In this document: positions 1 to 5,061 of the stretch, one piece after another
How the letters are laid out: every line of letters starts with the position of its first letter
How positions within the stretch are numbered: position 1 is the stretch's first letter
From: Actinomycetota bacterium
Lineage (GTDB): Bacteria > Actinomycetota > Actinomycetes > Streptosporangiales > Streptosporangiaceae
Assembly: GCA_003242605.1 (NCBI GenBank)
Contig: QGUZ01000189.1
Location: 1 to 9,528 of the forward strand
DNA: 9,528 nucleotides
Reading direction: 5' to 3'
Notes under the pieces: generated by a model
Told to the model about the DNA's origin: nothing
The model's database searches: none
Seen by the model: the letters and a program-made list of their open reading frames with translations, nothing else
Made by a program: the position numbers and the translations under genes

Positions 1-106
1 GTGCCGTACCGCCGCGTGCCGTGCCGTCGGCTGCCGGGCGCGGGGATGCGCCGGGTGCGCGGCGATGGTGACGCATTGGGCGGATGGTCATCATCGTCGA
101 TTCGTT

Positions 107-115
107 AAGGAGAGG
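107..115 (+). promoter_or_regulatory. Shine-Dalgarno that fixes a TTG start
   Basis: The purine-rich AAGGAGAGG has its GGAG core 7 nt before an in-frame TTG at 120. It is the best ribosome binding site in the region and selects TTG 120 over the upstream in-frame ATG at 84, which has no comparable site and would place this sequence inside the gene. The remaining leader (1-106) shows no convincing -10 element and no gene. Confidence 0.75.
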
Positions 116-119
116 AAGC

Positions 120-1052
120 TTGTCGAGTTCGCCCGGCGCCGGGTGGCGTCCCGACGCCCGTATCAGCGAGTTCAACCGGCCGGTGGTGGAGGAGTTCCGC
201 GCCAACGGCGGCCGCGTGGGCGGCATGTTCGCGGGGGCCGATCTGCTGCTGCTCACCACCCTGGGGGCCCGGACCGGCCTGCCGCACACCGTGCCGCTGG
301 GGTATCTGCGCATCGGCGGCCGCCTGCTGGTGGTGGCCTCCGCGGGTGGCTCGCCGCGGCACCCCGACTGGTACCGCAACCTGCTGGCCCGGCCGCTGGT
401 GGAGGTGGAGATCGGCGCCGAGCGGTACGCGGCGGTGGCGGTGCCGCTGGAGGGCGCCGAGCGTGACGAGGTGTTCGCCGAGATCGTGCGCCGGCAGCCG
501 GGGTACGGCGACTACCAGGCGAAGACGGAGCGGGTGCTGCCGGTGGTGGCGCTGGAGCGCGCCCAATCCGGCGGGGACGCCGAGGTCGCGGACATGGCGG
601 CGATGCTGCTGCGGGTCCACGGCTGGCTGCGCGGGCAGCTGGAGCAGGTGCGCGCCCAGGCCGAGGAGTACTTCGCCGCGCGTGCCGCCCACGCCGGTGG
701 GGGCGCCCCTCCCCCGCCGCCGCTCGGGTTGCGGATTCGGCAGCACTGCCTGGCGTTCTGCCAGTCGCTGCGGTTTCACCACACCGGCGAGGACGAGCAG
801 CTGCTGCCGCGGCTGGAGGTGGAGTATCCGGAGCTGGCCGGTGTGGTGGCGCGGCTGCGGGCCGAGCACGCGGTGGTCGCCCGCATCCGGGCCGATCTGG
901 AGGCGCTGCCGGCCGACATCGCCGTCGCCGACCCGGACCGGTTCCGGGCGGATCTGGACCGGATGGCCGCCGAGCTGGAGGCGCATCTGGCCTATGAGGA
1001 GGAGCAGCTGATCCCGCTGCTGGCCAAGGTCCCGTTCCCGCCCTCGGCCTAG
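120..1052 (+). CDS. Deazaflavin-dependent nitroreductase-type domain fused to hemerythrin HHE domain
   Basis: A 310-aa protein from TTG 120. Residues about 18-147 match the small split-barrel, DUF385/Ddn-like family of F420- or flavin-dependent reductases: an N-terminal NRPVVEEFRANGG segment, a hydrophobic LLLLTTLGARTG strand and the typical HPDWYRNL motif (81-88). Residues about 160-305 form a helical hemerythrin-like HHE domain with spaced putative iron ligands: H167, H209, H220/H221 with E224, H250, and H289 with E293/E294. A Gly/Pro-rich linker (193-202) separates its first two helices. The family role would be F420H2- or quinone-linked reduction, with a di-iron site that could bind O2 or NO or sense redox state; linking the two is inference. 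There is no signal peptide, so it should be cytosolic. It stands alone, convergent with the aminotransferase gene. The domain assignments are firm; cofactor and substrate are unknown. Confidence 0.88.
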   Translation: MSSSPGAGWRPDARISEFNRPVVEEFRANGGRVGGMFAGADLLLLTTLGARTGLPHTVPLGYLRIGGRLLVVASAGGSPRHPDWYRNLLARPLVEVEIGAERYAAVAVPLEGAERDEVFAEIVRRQPGYGDYQAKTERVLPVVALERAQSGGDAEVADMAAMLLRVHGWLRGQLEQVRAQAEEYFAARAAHAGGGAPPPPPLGLRIRQHCLAFCQSLRFHHTGEDEQLLPRLEVEYPELAGVVARLRAEHAVVARIRADLEALPADIAVADPDRFRADLDRMAAELEAHLAYEEEQLIPLLAKVPFPPSA

Positions 1053-1096
1053 CCGGTTGCCGGTCGGCGGTTTCGCGCGGGTACGGCGGAGCCGGC

Positions 1097-1133
1097 GTGG
1101 CGCGCCCCGGGCATCCCGGCCTGGGGCGCGCAC
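1097..1133. terminator. Bidirectional hairpin between convergent genes
   Basis: GCGCGCCCC (1100-1108) pairs perfectly with GGGGCGCGC (1123-1131). Three further pairs and one G-T wobble extend the stem inward, leaving a 6-nt loop at 1113-1118, and two more outer pairs follow after a one-base bulge. It lies between two stop codons that face each other (1052 and 1163), so it could end both transcripts. There is no U-tract, which is common in high-GC actinobacteria. Confidence 0.6.
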
Positions 1134-1162
1134 CGAGGGGGCACGGTCGCCCGGCGGCCGGC

Positions 1163-2188
1163 TCAGGTGAGGGCGGTGATGGCCCGTTCCAGGTCGGCCT
1201 CGCCGGTGTAGAGGTGGAACGACAGCCGGGTCCGGCCGCCGCGGGCGGCGGCGCGCACCCCGGCCGCGGCGAGCCTGCGCTCGGCGTCGGGCACCTCGAT
1301 GGAGACGATCGCGCTGCCGCGGGGCGGCAGGCCGAGGGCGGCGAGGAGGCGGTCGGCGAGGGCGACGTTGTGCCGGTGGATCCGCTCGACGCCGATCTCG
1401 GCGAGCAGTTCGAGGGCGGGTGCGGCGGCGAGGTAGCTGAAGAACGCCGGGGAGGCGTCGAAGGCGCGGGCGTCCTCGGCCAGGCGCATGGGCAGGCCGT
1501 AGTAGGAGGCGGCGCGGTCGGCGCCCGCGTACCAGCTCGCGCAGTAGGGGCGCAGCCGGTCCCGGACGTGCGGGGCGAGGTAGGCGAAGGCGGTGCCGCG
1601 CGGGCAGGTGAGCCATTTGTAGGCGGCGCAGACGAGCACGTCGAAGCGGGTGGCGTCGACGGGCAGCCAGCCGCAGGCCTGGGTGGCGTCGGCGAGGATG
1701 AGGGCGTCGTGGTCGCGGGCGGCGGTGACGATGTCGTCGACGGCCGCGATGTGGCCGTTGGCGGATTGGACGATGCTGAAGGCGACCACGTCGGTGTGCG
1801 GGCCGATCGCGTCGGCGAGCCGGTCGAGCGGGACGGTCTGCACCTTGGCGCCGGCGACCACCCACGGGAAGAGGTTGGAGGTGAACTCGCCTTCGGGGAC
1901 GAGGACGCGGCTGCCGGGCGGGAGTGAGGCGGCCACGATTGAGACGAGCTGGGATGCCGCGGCTCCGATGGCGATGTCGCCGGGGTCGGCGTTGACGAGC
2001 CGGGCGAAGGCGGCGCGGGCGCGTGGGGTCGCCACGTCCCATGCCTCCCAGCCGGCCGGGCCGTGCCGCCACTCGTCGATCGCCGTCTGCAGGGCGTCGA
2101 CGGCGGGCTTGGGGGCCAGGCCGTGGGTCGCGGTGTTGAGGTAGCCCGGGTCGGGCTCCCAGTGCTGGAGTGCTTCGGCCAGTTCCAT
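1163..2188 (-). CDS. Class V aminotransferase-fold PLP-dependent enzyme
   Basis: A 341-aa fold-type I PLP enzyme of the class V aminotransferase/cysteine-desulfurase-like superfamily. Visible are the N-terminal YLNTATHGL segment (16-24), the cofactor-contacting DATQACGWLPVD (167-178, with D167 for the pyridine nitrogen and Q170) and the Schiff-base lysine K191 in AAYKWLTCPRG. The length is slightly short of the usual 370-400, with a compact C-terminal small domain ending TRLSFHLYTGEADLERA. No active-site loop Cys typical of NifS/IscS is evident, so sulfur transfer is unlikely; an isopenicillin-epimerase-like or kynureninase-like role is possible but the substrate is not predictable. The ATG at 2188 is favoured because a -10 box lies 6 nt upstream, implying a leaderless mRNA. 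It is downstream of the MFS gene on the same strand, so a metabolite-handling partnership is possible but unproven. Confidence 0.88.
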   Translation of the reverse strand: MELAEALQHWEPDPGYLNTATHGLAPKPAVDALQTAIDEWRHGPAGWEAWDVATPRARAAFARLVNADPGDIAIGAAASQLVSIVAASLPPGSRVLVPEGEFTSNLFPWVVAGAKVQTVPLDRLADAIGPHTDVVAFSIVQSANGHIAAVDDIVTAARDHDALILADATQACGWLPVDATRFDVLVCAAYKWLTCPRGTAFAYLAPHVRDRLRPYCASWYAGADRAASYYGLPMRLAEDARAFDASPAFFSYLAAAPALELLAEIGVERIHRHNVALADRLLAALGLPPRGSAIVSIEVPDAERRLAAAGVRAAARGGRTRLSFHLYTGEADLERAITALT

Positions 2189-2224
2189 GACGTCAGCCTA
2201 GCCACCACGATCTTGTGCTTTCAC
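2189..2224 (-). promoter_or_regulatory. Candidate promoter for a leaderless aminotransferase mRNA
   Basis: On the minus strand, TAGGCT (2195-2200) matches the actinobacterial TANNNT -10 and ends 7 nt before the A of the ATG at 2188, the usual -10 to +1 distance. An 18-bp spacer leads to GTGAAA (2219-2224), a 4-of-6 match to TTGACA. There is no Shine-Dalgarno sequence between the -10 and the ATG. Together these suggest transcription begins at the start codon itself. Confidence 0.5.
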
Positions 2225-2350
2225 ACCTTTTGCCCGTGTGGTGCGGGGTGTGGGGTCGCTGTCCGGTTCGCCCGGAGCCTGGGCGGGTGGCGCAGGCCCC
2301 GGGTACGGCACGGCCGTCCGCGCCGGCCGGGGCCGGTGGCCGCAGGGGGT

Positions 2351-3574
2351 TCAGCCGCGGACGCGGTCGACCAGCGCCCGGGCGAGGGCGGCGGTGACGA
2401 TCCCGGCAGCGACGACCGAGAGCAGGCCGGCGCGCAGGCCGGCGAGATCGGCGACGAACCCGACCACGAGCGGGGAGACCAGGAAGCCGCCGCGCAGCAG
2501 CCAGCTCACCACGGTCAGCCCGGTGCCGGGCGCGAGGCCCGGCAGCTCGTCGGCGGTGTGCATGGCGGCCGGGACGAGGGTGGCGACGCCGAGCCCGGCG
2601 AGGGCGAATCCGGCGAGGGCGGCCGGGATCGACGGCAGGGCGAGCGCGGCGCCCATGCCGGCGGCGGTGAGGATCCCTCCGGCGCGGGCCACGGCGCGGC
2701 GGCCGAAGCGGTCGGCCACGCGGTCGCCGGTGAGGCGGCCGACGGTCATGGCGGTCTGGAAGGCGACCACGGCGAGCCCGGCGGTGGCGGCGTCCGCGCC
2801 GAGGCCGCTGAGGTAGAGGGCGCCCCAGGAGGCGCCGGCGTCCTCGACGAGGGCGCCGCAGGCGGCGAGCACGCCGAGCGCGGCGAGCGCCCACGCCGCG
2901 GCCCGGGCGGCGGCCCGGGCGGCGGCGCGGCGGGCGGGCGTGTCCTCGGCGGCGGGATCCTGGGCTGCGGGACGCTCGGCGTCGTCGGGGCCGGGCAGCA
3001 GGAACCGGTAGGCGACCAGGGCGGTGAGGCTGATCAGGGCGGCGGCGGCGCCGAGGTGGACGGCGAGCGGCAGGCGGAGGCCGGCGGCGGCCGAGCCCAT
3101 CAGGCCGCCGAGGACCGCGCCGATGCTCCACACGCCGTGCAGCGAGTTGACGATGGAGCGCCCGTACCGCCGCTGCAGGCGCAGGCCGTGGGCGTTCTGC
3201 GCGACGTCGACGATCGCGTCGAGGGCGCCGACGGCGAACAGGGCGGCGCCGAAGGCGGCCGCGTTGGGGGCGAACGGGATGGCGAGCGTCACCGCGGCGG
3301 TGGCGACGATGCCGAAGGCGGCCACGCGCGCCGACCGCAGGCGGCGGACGGCGATCCCGGCGAGCAGCCCGGCCAGCAGCGCCCCGGCCGGGTGCGCGGC
3401 GAGGGCGGTGCCGAAGGCGGCGTTGCTCACCCCGAGGTCGGCCTTGATCTGCGGGTAGCGCGGGACGACGTTGAAGAACACCGCGGCGTTGGTGAGGAAC
3501 AGCGCGGCGACGGCGGCGCGGGCGCGGCGCAGCCGCCGGGTGGCGGTGGCGGACGGTGCGGTGGCGGTGGGCAT
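2351..3574 (-). CDS. MFS transporter (YbjJ-like drug/metabolite permease type)
   Basis: A 407-aa integral membrane protein with about 12 hydrophobic segments arranged 6+6 around a hydrophilic loop (about 194-227). A motif-A-like GRLTGDRVADRFGRR lies at 279-293, the position expected between TM8 and TM9. The N-terminal half carries FFNVVPRYPQIKADLGVS, as in YbjJ-type and related MFS permeases. The central loop is Ala/Arg-rich, partly from a 12-bp perfect tandem duplication in the DNA (2898-2921). The ATG at 3574 is preceded by GGAAAGG (3579-3585) at 4 nt. The direction of transport and the substrate cannot be told. It lies 162 nt upstream of the aminotransferase gene on the same strand, so the two may be partly co-transcribed. 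Its upstream DNA contains tandem repeats and lacks any TA dinucleotide, so its promoter is unlikely to be a standard housekeeping one. Confidence 0.88.
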   Translation of the reverse strand: MPTATAPSATATRRLRRARAAVAALFLTNAAVFFNVVPRYPQIKADLGVSNAAFGTALAAHPAGALLAGLLAGIAVRRLRSARVAAFGIVATAAVTLAIPFAPNAAAFGAALFAVGALDAIVDVAQNAHGLRLQRRYGRSIVNSLHGVWSIGAVLGGLMGSAAAGLRLPLAVHLGAAAALISLTALVAYRFLLPGPDDAERPAAQDPAAEDTPARRAAARAAARAAAWALAALGVLAACGALVEDAGASWGALYLSGLGADAATAGLAVVAFQTAMTVGRLTGDRVADRFGRRAVARAGGILTAAGMGAALALPSIPAALAGFALAGLGVATLVPAAMHTADELPGLAPGTGLTVVSWLLRGGFLVSPLVVGFVADLAGLRAGLLSVVAAGIVTAALARALVDRVRG

Positions 3575-3622
3575 CGTGCCTTTCCGGTCGGCTCGGGCGG
3601 GGTCCCGGTGCGCGGGGCCCTG

Positions 3623-3662
3623 TTCACGGGTGGCACTGTGCGTTCAAGGGTGGCACTGTGCG
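3623..3662. repeat. 20-bp direct tandem repeat, two copies
   Basis: Two adjacent 20-bp units (3623-3642 and 3643-3662) differ at one position; both begin TTCA and share GGGTGGCACTGTGCG. Each unit contains the short dyad GCAC-T-GTGC. The 20-bp period is close to two helical turns, so the dyads lie on nearly the same DNA face, as expected for paired operator sites. They lie 49-88 bp upstream of the MFS start codon. Regulation of the MFS gene is inferred. Confidence 0.85.
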
Positions 3663-3672
3663 GGGTTGCGGC

Positions 3673-3704
3673 CGGGCGGCCGCCGCGGCGGGTGCGGCCG
3701 CCCG
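3673..3704. other. Strong inverted repeat (hairpin) in the divergent region
   Basis: CGGGCGGCCGC (3673-3683) and GCGGCCGCCCG (3694-3704) are perfect 11-bp inverted arms around a 10-nt loop. It sits 10 bp right of the tandem repeat. A terminator-like hairpin between two divergent genes has no coding transcript to terminate, so it might end a small RNA, form part of a long leader, or act as a large operator. Confidence 0.6.
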
Positions 3705-3723
3705 CGTGCCCGTGCCGTGCCGG

Positions 3724-3751
3724 GGCCGATCACGTGCGGCCGATCAGGTGC
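3724..3751. repeat. 14-bp direct tandem repeat, two copies
   Basis: GGCCGATCACGTGC (3724-3737) is followed directly by GGCCGATCAGGTGC (3738-3751), 13 of 14 identical. The first copy contains the palindrome CACGTG. A decayed third copy may follow (GCGCCGATGCGGGTGC). The function is unknown. Confidence 0.75.
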
Positions 3752-3896
3752 GGTGGCCGGCGCCGATGCGGGTGCCGCGGGCGTGCGGCACGTGGCCGAG
3801 GCTATCCGGCGCCGGGTGGGGTGGCCAGATTTTGTTGCGGCCGCCCACGGCTTTGTCGTCTCGCGCAACGGGGCATGGGTGTGCCGTCCGGACGGC

Positions 3897-3926
3897 TTGG
3901 CAGCCGGGTCGAATGCGTGTTCTACT
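3897..3926 (+). promoter_or_regulatory. Candidate promoter for the radical SAM gene
   Basis: TTGGCA (3897-3902) matches TTGACA at 5 of 6 positions. An 18-bp spacer leads to TCTACT (3921-3926), a 4-of-6 match to TATAAT. The expected transcription start is within a base of the ATG at 3934, and there is no Shine-Dalgarno, so the message is probably leaderless. The LexA-like box covers most of the spacer and the first part of the -10. Confidence 0.5.
3909..3924. promoter_or_regulatory. Candidate LexA (SOS) box
   Basis: TCGAAT-GCGT-GTTCTA matches the mycobacterial/actinobacterial LexA consensus TCGAAC-N4-GTTCGA at 10 of 12 defined positions, with the core CGAA...GTTC intact. Its position between the -35 and -10 of a gene of the SPL family, where repressor binding would block polymerase, strengthens the call. 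A match this good is not impossible by chance in 9.5 kb, so binding must be shown. Confidence 0.5.
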
Positions 3927-3933
3927 GAAGCGC

Positions 3934-4917
3934 ATGCGGTGGGAGGCGACTTCGCTTGTGGACGCCGGTCCCGCCCGGCCGCGGATCGAGCGCCGTGCCG
4001 TACGGCGGTCGCACGGCGCGACCACCTTCTATGAGGTTCAGGCCCGGTCGGTCATCGAGGCGGTGCCGCCTGCCACCGGGCTGCCCTACCGCTGGTCGGT
4101 GAACCCGTACCGGGGGTGCGCGGCGGCGTGCCGGTACTGCCCCGGCCGGGGGTCGCACCGCCGCCTCGGGCTGGACGCGGGCGCGGGGTACGGCGAGGCG
4201 ATCGTGGTCCGGGTGAACGCGGCGTGGCGGCTGCGCGCGGAGCTGGCCAGGCCGTCGTGGCCGGGCGAGGCGGTGGCGGTGGGGGTCGCCGGCGACTGCT
4301 ACCAGCCGGCCGAGGAGATCTACCGGCTGATGCCGCGGGTGGTGGCGGCGCTGCGGGACGCCGGCAACCCGTTCACGGTGCTGACCAAGAGCCCGCTGGT
4401 GCTGCGGGACGTGGAGGTGCTGGCGGACGCGGTCCGGTATGTGCCGGTGCGGGTGATGGTGTCGGTGGGGTTCGTCGACGACCGGCTGCGGCGCATGGTG
4501 GAGCCGGGCGCGCCCTCGCCGCAGAAGCGGCTGGAGCTGTGCGCGGCGCTCAATGAGGCGGGGGTGCCGTGCGGGGTGCTGCTGGCGCCGGTGCTGCCGT
4601 GCCTGACCGACTCGCTCGACCAGCTGCAGGCGGCGGTGCGGCGGGCGGCCGAGGCGGGGGCGGTGGAGGTGACGCCCGCGGTGCTGGCGCTGCCGCCCGG
4701 GGCGCGCGAGTGGTACCTGGCGTGGCTGGCCGAGGAGCACCCGGCGCTGGTGCGCCGCTACGGCGAGCTGTACGCCTCCGGCGCGGCGGCCGCGGAGGGC
4801 TACCGGCAGCGGATCACGGCGGAGGTGGCGCGGCTGGCCGAGCTGTACGGGGTGGGCCGTTCGGCGCGGCGGTGGCGGCGCCGCCGCTCCCCCGCCCGCC
4901 AGCTCGCCCTGCTGTAG
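3934..4917 (+). CDS. Radical SAM protein, SPL/Rv2578c-like family
   Basis: A 327-aa radical SAM enzyme. The [4Fe-4S] motif is C62-AAA-C66-RY-C69 after the family-typical YRWSVNPYRGC lead-in. Other family blocks are TFYEVQARS (31-39), the RPSWPGEAVAVG strand (106-117), FTVLTKSPLVLRD (147-159), VMVSVGF (174-180) and LAPVLPCLTDS (217-227), ending in an Arg-rich tail. It belongs to COG1533 (SplB-like), which includes spore photoproduct lyase and mycobacterial Rv2578c; the actual reaction of these non-sporulation homologues is not established, and DNA repair is an inference. It is divergent: the usual YCFAR-THxYL after the cluster is replaced by YCPGRGSHRRL, and the TDPYQ motif reads GDCYQPAE with C122 in place of Pro. 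I chose ATG 3934 because a promoter and LexA-like box end just before it. The in-frame ATG at 3913 lies inside that box, and a reading frame open back to 3556 looks non-coding. Confidence 0.87.
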   Translation: MRWEATSLVDAGPARPRIERRAVRRSHGATTFYEVQARSVIEAVPPATGLPYRWSVNPYRGCAAACRYCPGRGSHRRLGLDAGAGYGEAIVVRVNAAWRLRAELARPSWPGEAVAVGVAGDCYQPAEEIYRLMPRVVAALRDAGNPFTVLTKSPLVLRDVEVLADAVRYVPVRVMVSVGFVDDRLRRMVEPGAPSPQKRLELCAALNEAGVPCGVLLAPVLPCLTDSLDQLQAAVRRAAEAGAVEVTPAVLALPPGAREWYLAWLAEEHPALVRRYGELYASGAAAAEGYRQRITAEVARLAELYGVGRSARRWRRRRSPARQLALL

Positions 4918-4926
4918 CGGGCGCGT

Positions 4927-4955
4927 CCGGTACTGCGCGGCGGTGCCGTATCCGG
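4927..4955 (+). terminator. Weak candidate terminator after the radical SAM gene
   Basis: CCGGTAC (4927-4933) can pair with GTATCCGG (4948-4955) with one bulged T, enclosing a 14-nt GC-rich loop, starting 10 nt after the stop codon. It is much weaker than the two hairpins between convergent genes and has no U-tract. Confidence 0.25.
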
Positions 4956-5001
4956 GTCGCCCGCCCTCAAGTTTCCCTGCTCGGTTCGCTCGCGGCGGTG
5001 C

Positions 5002-5031
5002 GATGAGTTTCGCCGCTCGCCCCGGTCGGTA
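5002..5031 (+). promoter_or_regulatory. Possible ECF-type promoter for the hydrolase
   Basis: GATGAGTTT (5002-5010) is followed after 13 nt by GGTCGGTA (5024-5031). It resembles a paired motif I recall upstream of small stress-type enzymes in actinobacteria, possibly read by an ECF sigma factor. I cannot assign a sigma factor, and no TANNNT -10 is obvious nearby. This rests on pattern memory only. Confidence 0.2.
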
Positions 5032-5048
5032 GGGGTGGATGACGGACC

Positions 5049-5054
5049 GAGGAG
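5049..5054 (+). promoter_or_regulatory. Shine-Dalgarno deciding the hydrolase start
   Basis: GAGGAG lies 7 nt before the ATG at 5062, ideal spacing. It selects 5062 over the earlier in-frame GTG at 5035 (which would be upstream of the site) and the ATG at 5071. Confidence 0.75.
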
Positions 5055-5061
5055 CGAGTGG

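Larger units (their letters stand above)
3575..3933. other. Divergent intergenic region rich in repeats
   Basis: This 359-bp gap between the MFS gene (-) and the radical SAM gene (+) holds no ORF I can support. From left to right it contains the MFS ribosome binding site, a 20-bp tandem duplication (3623-3662), an 11-bp-arm hairpin (3673-3704), a 14-bp tandem duplication (3724-3751), and a promoter with an overlapping LexA-like box (3897-3926). There is no TA dinucleotide from 3575 to 3802. The plus-strand frames that read through it have no plausible start and no recognisable domain. Confidence 0.6.

Noticed and set aside
84..119. ATG 84 as start of the reductase-hemerythrin gene
   Set aside because: The only strong ribosome binding site (107-115) lies downstream of it and fits TTG 120; the extra 12 residues do not resemble the family.
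105..2208. Two very long minus-strand frames (over 650 codons each) covering genes 1 and 2, and a similar one at 7353-9527 opposite the helicase
   Set aside because: They are Arg/Pro/His-rich translations opposite or out of frame with genes that have clear domain motifs; high G+C content suppresses stop codons in shadow frames.
2898..2921. 12-bp perfect tandem repeat in the MFS gene
   Set aside because: It is in frame and encodes Ala/Arg in the variable central loop; simple coding low complexity rather than a regulatory or mobile element.
3600..3930. Small proteins of 74-93 residues on the minus strand in the divergent gap
   Set aside because: No ribosome binding sites, no recognisable motifs, Pro/Arg-rich shadow composition, and they overlap the repeats and promoter.
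3556..3933. N-terminal extension of the radical SAM protein by 126 residues
   Set aside because: The extension would cover the tandem repeats, hairpin and promoter, overlaps the MFS start, and has Arg/Gly/Ala-rich shadow composition with no homology to the family.
3913..3933. ATG 3913 as an alternative radical SAM start
   Set aside because: It lies inside the LexA-like box, between the -35 and -10, and has no ribosome binding site. It cannot be strictly excluded if the promoter model is wrong.
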